From Prevotellaceae bacterium (GTDB lineage Bacteria; Bacteroidota; Bacteroidia; Bacteroidales; UBA932), in NCBI GenBank assembly GCA_031284065.1, contig JAITAP010000112.1, positions 1 to 17,279 on the forward strand: 17,279 bases of DNA. The letters run 5' to 3'. Position numbers and translations under genes: made by a program. Below are positions 1 through 8,783 of the stretch, piece after piece (position 1 is the stretch's first letter; each line of letters starts with the position of its first letter). The notes below the pieces were generated by a model. The model searched no databases, had not been told where the DNA came from, and worked only from the letters and a program-made list of their open reading frames with translations.

Positions 1-345
1 TACCGTAACGGTGGCGCTCTTTTTTCCCACGCCCACGTCATTTTTTCCGGCCACCGCGTACGCGCCGGACGTTGTGGCGGTGTAGGAGGTTGTGCCGGTG
101 GCAAGGTCAAGGAGGTCGGTCTCCGCAACCTCCTCTCCGTCTCTGTACCACACGTACCCCGTAGCGCCCGTTATGGCCTTAACGGAAAGCGCTACCACCG
201 TGTCGGGGCAGACGTTTTCTGTAGCCCCGCTAATGGCGCCTGCGTCGGCGGGCGCCTTCTGTTCCAGCTCATCTTCTTCGCAGCCGCCAACCACCATTAG
301 GGTTGCCGCAGCTGCAATGCTTGCAAATCGATAAATTCTTTTCAT
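1..345 (-). CDS. Ig-like-domain surface lipoprotein, partial (C-terminus beyond window)
   Basis: An open frame runs from ATG at 345 to base 1 without a stop, giving the first 115 codons of a longer protein. Residues 1-22 (MKRIYRFASI...MVVGGC) form a lipoprotein signal peptide with lipobox VVGGC, and Cys22 is followed by acidic residues as in exported Bacteroidota surface lipoproteins. From about residue 38 the sequence (ENVCPDTVVALSV, GATGYVWYRDGEEV, TSGAYAVAGKNDVGVGKKSATVTV) resembles the Ig-like/PKD-like folds common in Bacteroidota surface proteins. It is the fourth gene of the SusC/SusD operon, so it may be a surface-exposed binding lipoprotein; this role is inferred from position. It lies 261 bp after the DUF1735-like gene, across a dispersed repeat and an A-rich leader. 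The missing C-terminus could carry an enzymatic or binding domain. Confidence 0.8.
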   Translation of the reverse strand, partial: MKRIYRFASIAAAATLMVVGGCEEDELEQKAPADAGAISGATENVCPDTVVALSVKAITGATGYVWYRDGEEVAETDLLDLATGTTSYTATTSGAYAVAGKNDVGVGKKSATVTV

Positions 346-480
346 TTTTTTTTGGTTTTTTTGTTTGTTAATAAATTGGTTAATTGGTTTTTTTGGTCTC
401 TTGGTAGTTTTTGTTGGCTTACGTTGGTTTAGCTATTTATTTATTTAGCATTACTGCATTTTCCTTTTTTTTCGTCATTT
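346..480 (-). other. A-rich leader of the Ig-like lipoprotein gene with repeated ACCAA
   Basis: Read on the minus strand, the stretch before ATG 345 is extremely A-rich and contains six ACCAA words and one GCCAA. On the plus strand they appear as TTGGT at 352, 376, 384, 393, 401 and 424, and TTGGC at 413. I see no TAnnTTTG promoter element here, so the gene is probably read from the upstream operon promoter. Unstructured A-rich leaders favour translation in Bacteroidota, which often lack strong Shine-Dalgarno sites. Confidence 0.4.
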
Positions 481-492
481 TCCCCTCCCCCC

Positions 493-604
493 GTCATTCC
501 GAGCGCAGCGAGGAACCTCCCCCCTTACCACCGTGCGCCTTGCGCGATGGCGCGTTGCGCGGTGCGCGGTGAGAAGCACGCCGTGCGTCTCCACAGGGGC
601 GCGC
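493..604. repeat. Dispersed hairpin repeat, copy A
   Basis: Nearly the same block occurs at 1548-1643. Shared segments are GTCATTCCGAGCGCAGCGAG followed by GAACCTCCC, then CCTTACCACC, TTGCGCGATG, GCGCGGTGAGA, and CACGCCGTGCGTCTC(C/T)ACAGG. Copy A has an extra GCGC-rich expansion in the middle. At 571-591 it contains an inverted repeat, GAGAAGCACG-C-CGTGCGTCTC, with one mismatch. It begins 2-3 nt behind the stop codon of the minus-strand gene ending at 607. Very similar GC-rich words are, to my knowledge, widespread in intergenic DNA of many genomes. Confidence 0.75.
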
Positions 605-606
605 AA

Positions 607-1455
607 TTAATCACTGATTCTCGTGTACGTTTCCTCCAGCTCCAAGTCGCCGTCGGTGAGGTAAATCGTGTAGCGCACAGTGAAGATTGAGAAATCGGCA
701 ACGTCGGCTCGGCAGCTCTTTACGCTGACGCGCAAGTCCGCGCCGCTAAAAGCCGCAACTTTCACCTCGCGCTCGGAGACGAAGGTGTAGCGTGTGTATC
801 CGGCAAACTTTCCGCCAAATCCCGTTACCTCCAGCGTCTCCGGCCCCACGGTGGCGAGCGTTACGGTGTCGGAGAAAGGCTCATGGGGTATATCAAAGCT
901 TCCGGTTTCGTGCCATTGGTAGTCAACCTTGTAAGTTCCCTCCCACCCGCTCCTGACGAGCAAAAGGTAAACGCCGGTGGAGTAGTTTCCGCTCACTACG
1001 CCTGCGGAGGCGGATACAATCTTGACCCCCATTGCGTAGGACTTTGCGGGGAACAGGCTCGAGTTGACTTTGATGGCGTACGTGGCCGTTTTTCCGCCTT
1101 TTGGGATGGTTACCACGTTCGACGGGGGCAGCTCGTAGTACTCTGCCGGTAGGGGCGCTACCGAGTTGTCGGGGTATAGCGCGCCCACAATGCTGTCGAC
1201 CACGGCAAGCGTTACCCGCACCTCCTCCGGCGCACCGCTTTCCCCCGTGTAGTTCACGGTAACCGGCAGCGTGGCCGCCGCCTCTTTCTCAATCGCTATG
1301 CTCTTAACCGCGTAGGGCGTGGAGGTATTTCGCGCCGCCAGCGTCAGCTCTACAATACCCTGCGAGCCGTTTTCCTTAAACACCCCCTCGTCTTTGAGGC
1401 AGGCGCTCAGCAAAAGCGGCAGGCCCGCCATCAGCGTATAAACGTATTTTTTCAT
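607..1455 (-). CDS. DUF1735-like (BT_3987-type) surface lipoprotein
   Basis: This 282-residue protein is encoded third in the SusC/SusD operon. I place the start at ATG 1455 because it gives a compact lipoprotein signal (MKKYVYTLMAGLPLLLSAC) with Cys19 as the lipidated residue; an in-frame ATG at 1485 would add ten polar residues. Residues about 30-165 have the pattern of the N-terminal DUF1735 domain of Bacteroidota surface proteins: a beta-rich segment, then EYYELPPSNVVTIPKGG, then a strand-rich stretch ending YAMGVKIVSASAGVVSGNYS. The C-terminal ~110 residues are also beta-rich (GWEGTYKVDYQWHETGSF onward) and end with a YTRISD tail. Such proteins are commonly surface glycan- or ligand-binding lipoproteins beside SusC/SusD pairs. 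The ligand here is unknown. A dispersed repeat separates it from susD upstream. Confidence 0.8.
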   Translation of the reverse strand: MKKYVYTLMAGLPLLLSACLKDEGVFKENGSQGIVELTLAARNTSTPYAVKSIAIEKEAAATLPVTVNYTGESGAPEEVRVTLAVVDSIVGALYPDNSVAPLPAEYYELPPSNVVTIPKGGKTATYAIKVNSSLFPAKSYAMGVKIVSASAGVVSGNYSTGVYLLLVRSGWEGTYKVDYQWHETGSFDIPHEPFSDTVTLATVGPETLEVTGFGGKFAGYTRYTFVSEREVKVAAFSGADLRVSVKSCRADVADFSIFTVRYTIYLTDGDLELEETYTRISD

Positions 1456-1547
1456 ATTTACTTTTACCTTATCTTGGTTATTCATTTTTTCGTTTTTTTA
1501 CCCCCACTCACCCCTTTTCCCCGTCATTCCCCGCCGCCGCCCCCGCC

Positions 1548-1643
1548 GTCATTCCGAGCGCAGCGAGGAACCTCCCACCTTACCACCATACGTATTGCGC
1601 GATGCGCGGTGAGACGCACGCCGTGCGTCTCTACAGGGGGCGC
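1548..1643. repeat. Dispersed hairpin repeat, copy B
   Basis: This is the partner of copy A at 493-604. It contains a perfect 10-bp inverted repeat with a one-base loop at 1611-1631 (GAGACGCACG-C-CGTGCGTCTC). The block starts right behind the susD stop codon at 1645-1647, the same relative position that copy A holds behind its gene. A third short piece, CCGTCATTCC, occurs at 1521. Transcribed in the operon direction it would form a strong RNA hairpin between susD and the next gene. Confidence 0.75.
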
Positions 1644-1644
1644 A

Positions 1645-3255
1645 TTATTCTCTGTCCCAAAAAATCGGGTTGGAGAATGAGTTTGCCAGCTTTGGCGTGT
1701 TTACGTTCAGGTTGTACTCCGATTGCGGGTAAATCAGGCGCACGGGCAGCTTGTCGGCCCGCGGGGAGCTCGACTGCACGGAGGCAAACGTCGTTCTTGA
1801 GCCCGTGCCGCTGATAGCAGGGTACCCGGTGCGCCGAAATTCGTTCCATGCCTCGTTGGAGTTGAGAATGTTCGAGGCAATATATTTTTGCGTGATAATG
1901 GCCTCCAGCTTTTGCTCTCGGGTAGCGGCAAGGTCAAAGTTTGCGAGGGGGCTCATGCTGTTTGCGGCTATGTATGCCTCTGCGTCGCCTTGCGGGTTTG
2001 CGCCTGCGGGGAGGCTGTTGGCCGCGCCCACGCGCTCAAGAAAGTCAAAGGACGCTTTTATGCCGTTTTCAAAGTATGCCTTTGCAGCGTTTTCCGTGTA
2101 CGCTTTTGCGGGGTCAAGGTCGTACAGTGCGGCCTCCGCCAGCAAAAAGTAGGTTTCAAAGGCAAAGAAGAGCGGAGCGGGCGCGGAGCGGCTTTTCAGT
2201 ATTCCCGCCGCGTCGGAGGCGTTCTGCCCCGTCCCCGTCCCGATGTACCATGTATAGCCGGTGGTGTAGGGTCTTCCGCTTTGGTTGCCCAGCTGGTAGT
2301 GTCGCACGTCCGGCCAGCCCTTGTACACCAGCGCACCGCGCTTAGCGTCCGCCAGCTTTGTGCCGTCGTAAAACGACAGCACGTAGGACGAGGCAATGTA
2401 GTACAGCGCGGGGTAGGCAATAGCGCCTATAACGGAGCTGTGGTAAACCGTCCAGTAGGGGTTTTGCTGCCCCGAGGCGTTGTAGCCCGGGTTTGCCAGC
2501 ACGTCCTCCGTCAAAAATCCCTCCTCCGAAATGCCGGCAAAAGCCGACTTAACAAAGTTGTTAACGTCGATGCTTGTGCCGCGTGAGCGCACCAGCAGGC
2601 GCAGCTTAATGTTGTTTGCAAATTGTATCCACTTGAGGCAGTCGCCGCCAAACACCGGGTCGTTGTTGGCGTTCAGCCCCAAAACGTTGCCGCCGGCCTT
2701 GTCCTTGTTGGCTTTCAGGATGGCAATAGCGTCGTCCAGCTCCGTAAACAGCGCTCTATAGACGGCGGCGTCTTTGTCAAAGGCCGGGGAGAGGTTGCTT
2801 TCGCCGCGCAACCCTTCGGTGTAGGGCACATCGCCGTAGGCGTCCGCCAGCAGGTGGTAGCAGTACGCTTTCAGGACGCGGGCAATGCCGCCGTAGAGTG
2901 CGTATTGCGGGTCAGCTTCGGAGGTTTTGATGATGGTGTTGAAGTTTCGCAGGCAGGCAAACGTCTCCGTCCACACGCCGGTAAAGCTTTTGGAGGTGAA
3001 GTTGTAGGTGTACACGTCCCCGTATCCCCCTATGCCCTCTCCGGGCACTTGGTAGCCCACGAGGTAGGCCGCCGTAGAGCGGCCGTAGTAGTACACCTGA
3101 TCGTACACCAGCGCGGCCACCGCGACCGGCAGCACCAAATCCGGCGTAACCACCTCGGCGGTGGCGTCGTTGGGGTTTTTGTTGATGTCCAAATCGCAGG
3201 ATGCGGGCAACGCCGCTGCCGCTATGAGCGCTGTTTTGATAAGTATTTTTTTCAT
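1645..3255 (-). CDS. SusD/RagB-family outer-membrane lipoprotein (SusD-like_2 type)
   Basis: SusD/RagB proteins are surface lipoproteins that cap the paired SusC barrel and capture substrate. This 536-residue protein has a lipoprotein signal MKKILIKTALIAAAALPASC (lipidated Cys20), then the family's N-terminal DLDINKNPNDATAEVVTPDL and helical TPR-like segments. Typical blocks include a ...ALYGGIARVLKAYCYHLLADAYGDVPYTEGL... helix pair, a LFFAFETYFLLAEAAL helix, and a C-terminal region with LEAIITQKYIA, NEAWNEFRRTGYP and PVRLIYPQSEYNLN. These match the SusD-like_2 branch better than classical SusD. The gene starts 15 nt after the susC stop, so the two are translated from one message. Length is normal for the family. 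The substrate cannot be read from sequence; related pairs import either glycans or, as in RagA/RagB, peptides. Confidence 0.93.
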   Translation of the reverse strand: MKKILIKTALIAAAALPASCDLDINKNPNDATAEVVTPDLVLPVAVAALVYDQVYYYGRSTAAYLVGYQVPGEGIGGYGDVYTYNFTSKSFTGVWTETFACLRNFNTIIKTSEADPQYALYGGIARVLKAYCYHLLADAYGDVPYTEGLRGESNLSPAFDKDAAVYRALFTELDDAIAILKANKDKAGGNVLGLNANNDPVFGGDCLKWIQFANNIKLRLLVRSRGTSIDVNNFVKSAFAGISEEGFLTEDVLANPGYNASGQQNPYWTVYHSSVIGAIAYPALYYIASSYVLSFYDGTKLADAKRGALVYKGWPDVRHYQLGNQSGRPYTTGYTWYIGTGTGQNASDAAGILKSRSAPAPLFFAFETYFLLAEAALYDLDPAKAYTENAAKAYFENGIKASFDFLERVGAANSLPAGANPQGDAEAYIAANSMSPLANFDLAATREQKLEAIITQKYIASNILNSNEAWNEFRRTGYPAISGTGSRTTFASVQSSSPRADKLPVRLIYPQSEYNLNVNTPKLANSFSNPIFWDRE

Positions 3256-3270
3256 AATTACTCGCAGGGC

Positions 3271-6200
3271 TTAAAAGGTTAGCAAAATGCTGCCCCCAAA
3301 GTACCGCGTCGGGGGGGAGGAGTTTAAGTTTGACACCCCAATGGCGTTGCTTGTGCCGTTGGCGCTCAGGTCGGGGTCGGTGTACTCGTTCGACGCCGGC
3401 GTCCAGAGGAAGAGGTTGCGCCCCTGCACGCTCAGGGTTACCGCCGAAACCGCTGCGCCCAGCTTGCCGAGCACGCTTTGGGGAACGTTGTAGCTGACGG
3501 CCAGCTCCCGCCACTTCCAGTAGTCGCCGGAGTACACGTAGTTGCTGTTCACGTCGGTGTTGTACGTGGCGTTTACCCAGAACCCCGATCCGCCGTCGGA
3601 TACGGTAACGTTGGTGTTCTCCACGTACTGCCCCGACGCGGGGTCCATGTACGAGGAGTTGGGGAACACAAAACGCTCGCGGTTGTAGTAGGCCGACCGC
3701 GCCGACGCGCCGGAGAAGTCGAGCGCCCAGCCGCCCGCAAAAATGCAGTAGTACCCGCCGCGGTACTCAAACAGGCTGCTGACGGTAAAATTTTTCCATT
3801 GCAGCGCAAAGTCCAGCCCCAGCCGATGCTTCGGGGAGGTATTTCCCGCCAACACCGTCTCCTCCGCAGGCGAGGGGTAGCCGGTGTTTATGTCCACTAT
3901 CACCCGCCCGTTTGGGTCGCGCTTGTAGTCGGAAACAATAATTTGGTTTACCGCCTGCCCCTCCTCCGCAAAAATCACGGAGCTGCCGTTGACGCTAATC
4001 CGCTTCGTGTCGGGGTGCAGCGATACCAGCATATTTTCGTTGTGCGTGTAGTTCATCCCCACGTGCAGATTCCACTCGCCGGTGCGGACGGGATTCAGGC
4101 GCAGGGCAGTCTCCACGCCCTTGTTGGTTACCTTTCCCGTGTTGAGCAGGTAGCCCGAGTAGCCCGAGCTGCTCGCTATCGTGGCCAAAATAGTTTGGTC
4201 GGTGGTGGCGGAGTAGTAGTAGGTGAGCTCCACCTCCGCGCGGTTGTCGAACATCCGCAGCTCCGTGCCGAGCTCGTAGCCGAGGGTGATTTCGGGCTTC
4301 AGGTCTTTGGACACCAGCACGCCGCTTTCGCTAAAGAACGTACCGGCAGACCATCCCGTTGAGGAGCCGTAAACCGGCTCCAGCGCGTAGGGGGCAATGT
4401 TGACGTTACCCGTTTGCGACGCCGCCGCCCGGATTTTCCAGTAGCTGAGCCGCCCCGGTTCCTTTAGCGCGGGAAATGCGTCGGTAGGAATGAAAGACAC
4501 GTCGGTGGAGGGGTAGAAGTACGACCTGTTTTCGGGCGCCAGCAGCGACGTCCAGTCGTTGCGCCCCGTGAGGTGGAGAAAAAGGTACTTGTGGTAGCCC
4601 ACCACGAGGTCGCCCCAGAGACCGTAGCTGCGCGAGGTCTCAACTGCGCTGCCCACCGCCGGGTCGGCAGAGCGATTGCCGACGTTGTACAGCCCGGGTA
4701 TAAGCAGCGCGGCCTCCACAGAGGTCTCCTTGCCCGACGAGAGCGCGTTGGCAGCCCCCACCGTGAGGTTAAGGGAAAAAAGCCCTATCGTTTTGTCGGC
4801 GGACAGCTGAAAATCATGGTTTACGCGGTAGGTGTTAAGCTGCGAATCGTACACCACTCCGGAGTGGTTTTCTTTCTTCTGCACCTCCAGCGCGTAGTCG
4901 CTGAGGGTAGATTTTGCGTAGGAGTGCTTCGCTTGGTAGTATCGGTTTGACATGGAGGCGCGGTACAGCGCCGATAGCCACGGGGTAATAGCCCACTTCA
5001 GCTCGACTTTTCCCGAGAGGTACGTATTTTTTGTAACCCCGCGGTTGTTTGCCGCCGTGTAGTAGGGGTTGTCGTAGTAGGGGCAAAACCAGCCCTCTCT
5101 GTCCGCCCACTTGCCGTTTTCCCAATCCTTGTAGCTCAGCAGGGGCACGTTGGCCGGCACATTCAGCAGCTGGTCGTAAATGGCGCCGGTTGCGGTGGTA
5201 ATATCGTAGTTGTTCTCCACGTACCCCGCGTTGTAGCTCAGCTGCAAGTTGGGCAGGAGGCTGTAGGCATTGTTGAGGCGCACCGACGCGCGGTTGTACT
5301 TGTCGCCCGGCGTGGTGCCGGTCGCCGTGAAGTACTGCGCCGCAACGTACGCCGTGCTCCTGTCGTTGCCAAAGCTCGCCGATACGTCCGTTTGGTTTTG
5401 AACGCCCGTTTCCCAAAACTTTTTGCGGTCGTCGCGGGCTTCATACGTTACCCGCTGCTGCTCGCCGTTTTCGAGCGGATAGCCCAAATCGCGCAGCGAG
5501 CCGTCGAACGCCGGGCCGTACTGCTGGTTTTCTATTGGTTCAAACACCTGCCCGTCTTCCAGCTTACCTTGCCCAAAGCGGCTTTGCTGCTTTGGGTAAA
5601 AGCTCACCTGCTCGAGCGTCAGCGTATGCGACGCCTGAATACGCGGCTTCCCTTTTTCGCCCGACTTGGTGGTGATGAGCAACACGCCGTTCGACGCCTC
5701 CGAGCCGTAGAGCGTAGCCCCCGCCGCCCCGTTCAGCACCTGAATGTCTGCAATGGTTTCTGGGTTGATGTTATTCAAAAAGTCGCTCGACACAATCGCA
5801 TTATCAACCACCACCAGCGCTTGGTTGTTGCCCGTAATGGAGCGGTTGCCCCGCAGCACCAGCCGGTAGTTGGGGTTTATGCCGCTCGACACTGCGTTCA
5901 CCTGCAACCCGGGCACTTTTGCCACCAGCCCGCCCGACAGCGATGCAGGCTTGCTCACCGTCAACTCCTTTGCCGTGATTTTGGTTACCGAGTAGCCCTG
6001 CTCGCGCCGTGCGCGGTAAATTCCGCCTGCCGACACAACCACCTCCTCAAGGTCTCTGCTTTCAACCTCCAGTTCCACGTTTAGCGTCGTCCGCGAGCCC
6101 ACGGCTACCTCCTGCGTCCTGAAGCCCACAAACCGGAACACCAGCACCGCCTCTTCCGGCACGCTGATGGCGTACGCCCCGTTTACGTCGGCAAGGACGG

Positions 6201-6509
6201 CTATGGTTGTCCCCTTCACGGTCACCGACGCGCCCGACAGCGGCCGCCCGTTTTCCGTTACAACGCCGCTCACGCTGCCGCGCTGCGCCCACAAAACGCC
6301 ACCGGTCAGCAGCAGGCAAGCAAAAAGGAGAATACGCTTCCCCCTAAAGGTGTGGCTTGGTTGGTGGGCGCAGCGGCGCCCTGTACTTTGCTCCGCGTAC
6401 CCTGTCGCCGCGCGTGTTTTCTTGGCGGAGGCATACGTTCCGCCGTCCGGCGGGTCAAAGCGGAGCTGAGGGGCGAGCAAACGCCGATGGAGTAAGCGAT
6501 GGAGTAGAA

Positions 6510-6516
<7 letters not shown>
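3271..6516 (-). CDS. SusC/RagA-family TonB-dependent outer-membrane transporter
   Basis: This 1081-residue protein, counted from ATG 6516, is a TonB-dependent barrel that imports substrate delivered by the SusD partner. A hydrophobic signal (about residues 58-78, GKRILLFACLLLTGGVLWAQ) is followed by a carboxypeptidase-D-like regulatory domain (about 80-155, GSVSGVVTENGRPLSGASV) and a TonB-box-like hinge LEEVVVSAG (156-164). The plug comes next (about 174-285), with LVLRGNRSITGN, ALVVVDNAI, NPETIADIQVLNGAAGATLYG and NGVLLITTKSG. The 22-strand barrel region ends in Phe (FGGSILLTF). No STN domain is seen. The start is odd: about 57 residues precede the signal sequence, and no ATG, GTG or suitable TTG lies closer. 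An upstream in-frame TTG at 6720 would lengthen it further. It is first in the operon, with a long unusual leader. Confidence 0.95.
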
Positions 6517-6968
<452 letters not shown>

Positions 6969-7028
6969 ATAAAAATTAAACTTGGAGAGGCATCTCGCGA
7001 CAAATGCAGCACAAGATGAACTACGGCG

Positions 7029-7058
7029 CAAAAGTAGCTATTTTATTTCACAAAACAA
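7029..7058 (-). promoter_or_regulatory. Predicted promoter of the susC operon
   Basis: On the minus strand TTG (7058-7056) is followed after 19 nt by TACTTTTG (7036-7029), a perfect TAnnTTTG -7 element. The predicted start is near 7025. The -33 TTG overlaps the edge of the palindromic operator at 7057-7076. No better promoter was found between here and the susC start. Confidence 0.65.
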
Positions 7059-7076
7059 TACCACGAACATGGTATT
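7057..7076. promoter_or_regulatory. Palindromic operator, susC copy
   Basis: Read in the direction of susC transcription the site is AATACCATGTTCGTGGTATT, with 7-bp arms AATACCA/TGGTATT around a 6-nt spacer. A site differing at one base precedes cysK at 11740-11759. The centre lies about 41 bp upstream of the predicted susC transcription start and the site overlaps the -33 element. Confidence 0.7.
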
Positions 7077-7108
7077 TTTTAGTAAACTGACAAAATAACC
7101 AAGAGATA

Positions 7109-7351
7109 CTATATTAAATCCAATAAAAATTTCCAATCGAATCCACTGCAAACAGGGGGTTTATCAGCAAAAATGCGCGCCGCAAGGCAGGGTGTGCAAA
7201 GGAAAGTAGGGGTTGCTTTCCCATGCAAGCGGTATCTTTTCATCCCCATTGCGTGGGCAAGCAACGCCAGCTCGTGCTGGGGATTTATCAAGTCCGCCAG
7301 GCGGGTGCGAAAAAATTCGCGATGGTCATCTTTGGGTAATTTTCCTATCAT
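7109..7351 (-). pseudogene. Transposase N-terminal remnant (IS5/IS1182-like)
   Basis: From ATG 7351 the frame begins MIGKLPKDDHREFFRTRLAD, then LINPQHELALLAHAM. This matches the usual opening of IS1182/IS5-type transposases of Bacteroidota (MIGKxP...LxxxINPxHELxxLA). After about residue 35 the resemblance is lost and the frame ends at 80 residues, against several hundred for an intact enzyme. No DDE motifs and no terminal inverted repeats were seen. A TACCTTTG element at 7380-7373 (minus) precedes it with a weak -33. It is a decayed fragment and cannot encode an active transposase. Confidence 0.5.
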
Positions 7352-7464
7352 TTTTTTCCGGTTTTTATGCTGCAAAGGTACAAAAATCGGTTGATACTAT
7401 CACCCTTTTCACATTTATTTTATTGACATTCAGTAGGATAAATCGTTTACAAGGAGAGACTAAC

Positions 7465-7715
7465 ATGAGTGTTGATAAGTTTTAGACATCGCAAAAACCA
7501 TCACAACAATCAAAGTCAAGCTGAAAGAAAGCAAGGAAACCCTTACCAAAACTATGCTGATTACTCCGAGACACAAGTCAATCGCTCAACTTTTTGATAA
7601 AAATTTTTGGAAAATTCCGCTTTGGCGTCGGTTGTCAAATAAAATTTGTACTTTTGCCTGCGGGTTAACGCAAAGCAAGCTATTCAAATGCCGTATAGGT
7701 AGTGATTTTTTATGA
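7465..7715 (+). pseudogene. Frameshifted short ORF of unknown family
   Basis: A strong Shine-Dalgarno-like AAGGAGAGA at 7451-7459 precedes ATG 7465, but the frame stops after MSVDKF at TAG 7483-7485. Shifting by one base in the T-run at 7480-7483 opens a protein-like frame: LDIAKTITTIKVKLKESKET, then LTKTMLITPRHKSIAQLFDK, continuing to TGA 7713-7715. This suggests a single-base loss in a small gene, or a sequencing error in a homopolymer. The distal part overlaps the likely promoter of the next gene and may not be original coding sequence. I do not recognise the family. Confidence 0.35.
7649..7656 (+). promoter_or_regulatory. Predicted -7 element for the UroD-family gene
   Basis: TACTTTTG is a perfect TAnnTTTG match, 83 nt before the start codon at 7740. 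No TTG stands at the ideal 19-21 nt spacing: TTG at 7632-7634 is too close and TTG at 7622-7624 is too far. The -33 element is therefore weak, and the promoter call rests on the -7 alone. Confidence 0.4.
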
Positions 7716-7739
7716 ATAAAAAAACAGTAAAGGCTGACT

Positions 7740-8771
7740 ATGACACACCTTGAACGCTTTCTGGCAACCGTTGAGCGCCGCCCGGTTGACTACCCCGCTT
7801 CGTGGCTCGGCCTGCCGCATCCCGACGCGCTGCCTGCGCTGTATGCGCACTTTGGCGTAAAAACGGTGGATGAGCTAAAGGCAAAAGTATGCGATGATGT
7901 TTTTGCGGTGGAAATGCCCTACCATTCGCCTACTTCCAACGCCGTGTATGCTGCGTTTGATTTTGCTAAAAACAAGCTTCGGCGTGACGAGCGCACGCTC
8001 ACAGCGCCGGGCTTCTTTGAGGACTTCTCTGACCCCGCCGACGTGGACAAGTTCGATTGGCCTGACCCCGCTCGATACGTAAGCCCTGCGCTGTGCCGCA
8101 AGGTAGTAGATGACGTTCCCGACCGCAGCTACGCCGTGATGGGGACGCTGTGGTCGGCGCACTTTCAGGATGCTTGCGCGGCGTTTGGCATGGAGTGTGC
8201 GCTGATAAAAATGGCGACCGAGCCGGATATGTTCAAAGCCGTGATTGACAAAATTACCGATTTTTACCTGCACGCCAACGAAATATTTTTTGAGGCTACC
8301 AAAGGAAAGCTGCACGCGGCGCTCTTTGGCAACGATTTTGGCAGCCAAACGGGGCTAATAGTTTCGCCGGAAATGCTGCGCGAATACGTGTTTGAGGGAA
8401 GCCGCAAGCTTATTGCGCAAGCCAAAAGCTACGGCCTTAAGGTGGTGTACCATTCGTGCGGCGCGGTGTACGACATTATCCCCGACCTCATTTCGCTTGG
8501 CGCCGACGTAGTGCATCCTATTCAGGCTCTTGCCGCCAAGATGGAGCCCCAGCGCCTGCGCGACAGCTTTGCAGATACTGCCTCCTTTTGCGGCGGCGTG
8601 GATGCGCAATACCTGCTGGTGCAAGGCACACCCTCTCAGGTGCGCGAAAAAGTGCGCGAGCTGAAAAAACTTTTTCCCACCGGCTTGGTAATTTCGCCAA
8701 GCCACGAGGCAATCCTGCCCGACATTCCGCCGGCAAACGTGGAGGCGCTGTTTGACGAGGTACACAGGTAG
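7740..8771 (+). CDS. Uroporphyrinogen decarboxylase-family protein (MtaA/CmuA-like)
   Basis: This 343-residue protein has the UroD/MtaA TIM-barrel pattern: the MTHLERFLATVERRPVDYPA opening, GNDFGSQTGLIVSPE (198-211), VVYHSCGAVYDIIPDL (236-250), ADVVHPIQALAAKM, and SFCGGVDAQYLLVQGTP (282-298), ending with ISPSHEAILPDIPPANV. The HxC motif (His238, Cys240) together with Cys284 fits the zinc ligands of methylcobamide:thiol methyltransferases, so a corrinoid- or methyl-transfer role is more likely than haem synthesis. No corrinoid protein or reductive activase gene is adjacent, and its methyl donor is unknown. Start ATG 7740 fits the family N-terminus. A 13-codon ORF beginning at 7712 overlaps the start in another frame. 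It converges on the SIR2 gene with only 12 bp between stops. Confidence 0.88.
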   Translation: MTHLERFLATVERRPVDYPASWLGLPHPDALPALYAHFGVKTVDELKAKVCDDVFAVEMPYHSPTSNAVYAAFDFAKNKLRRDERTLTAPGFFEDFSDPADVDKFDWPDPARYVSPALCRKVVDDVPDRSYAVMGTLWSAHFQDACAAFGMECALIKMATEPDMFKAVIDKITDFYLHANEIFFEATKGKLHAALFGNDFGSQTGLIVSPEMLREYVFEGSRKLIAQAKSYGLKVVYHSCGAVYDIIPDLISLGADVVHPIQALAAKMEPQRLRDSFADTASFCGGVDAQYLLVQGTPSQVREKVRELKKLFPTGLVISPSHEAILPDIPPANVEALFDEVHR

Positions 8772-8783
8772 CCGCACGAAGCG

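Noticed and set aside
883..1152. Plus-strand ORF inside the DUF1735-like gene
   Set aside because: Antisense shadow of a gene with clear signal peptide and domain pattern; its own sequence has no recognisable features.
1474..1680. Plus-strand ORF containing SFRAQRGTSHLTT
   Set aside because: It is the translation of the dispersed repeat and antisense of susD's end; such products are spurious.
3478..4362. 294-codon plus-strand ORF inside susC
   Set aside because: Long only because the GC-rich susC sequence has few stops on the opposite strand; composition (Val/His/Arg-rich) is typical of antisense frames.
6440..6453. Perfect inverted repeat CCGCCG-TC-CGGCGG
   Set aside because: Lies within the extended N-terminal coding region of susC, is short and GC-rich, and has no T-run; likely chance.
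7004..7090. 28-codon plus-strand ORF across the susC promoter and operator
   Set aside because: It runs through the predicted -7, -33 and operator of the opposite strand, which explain that sequence better.
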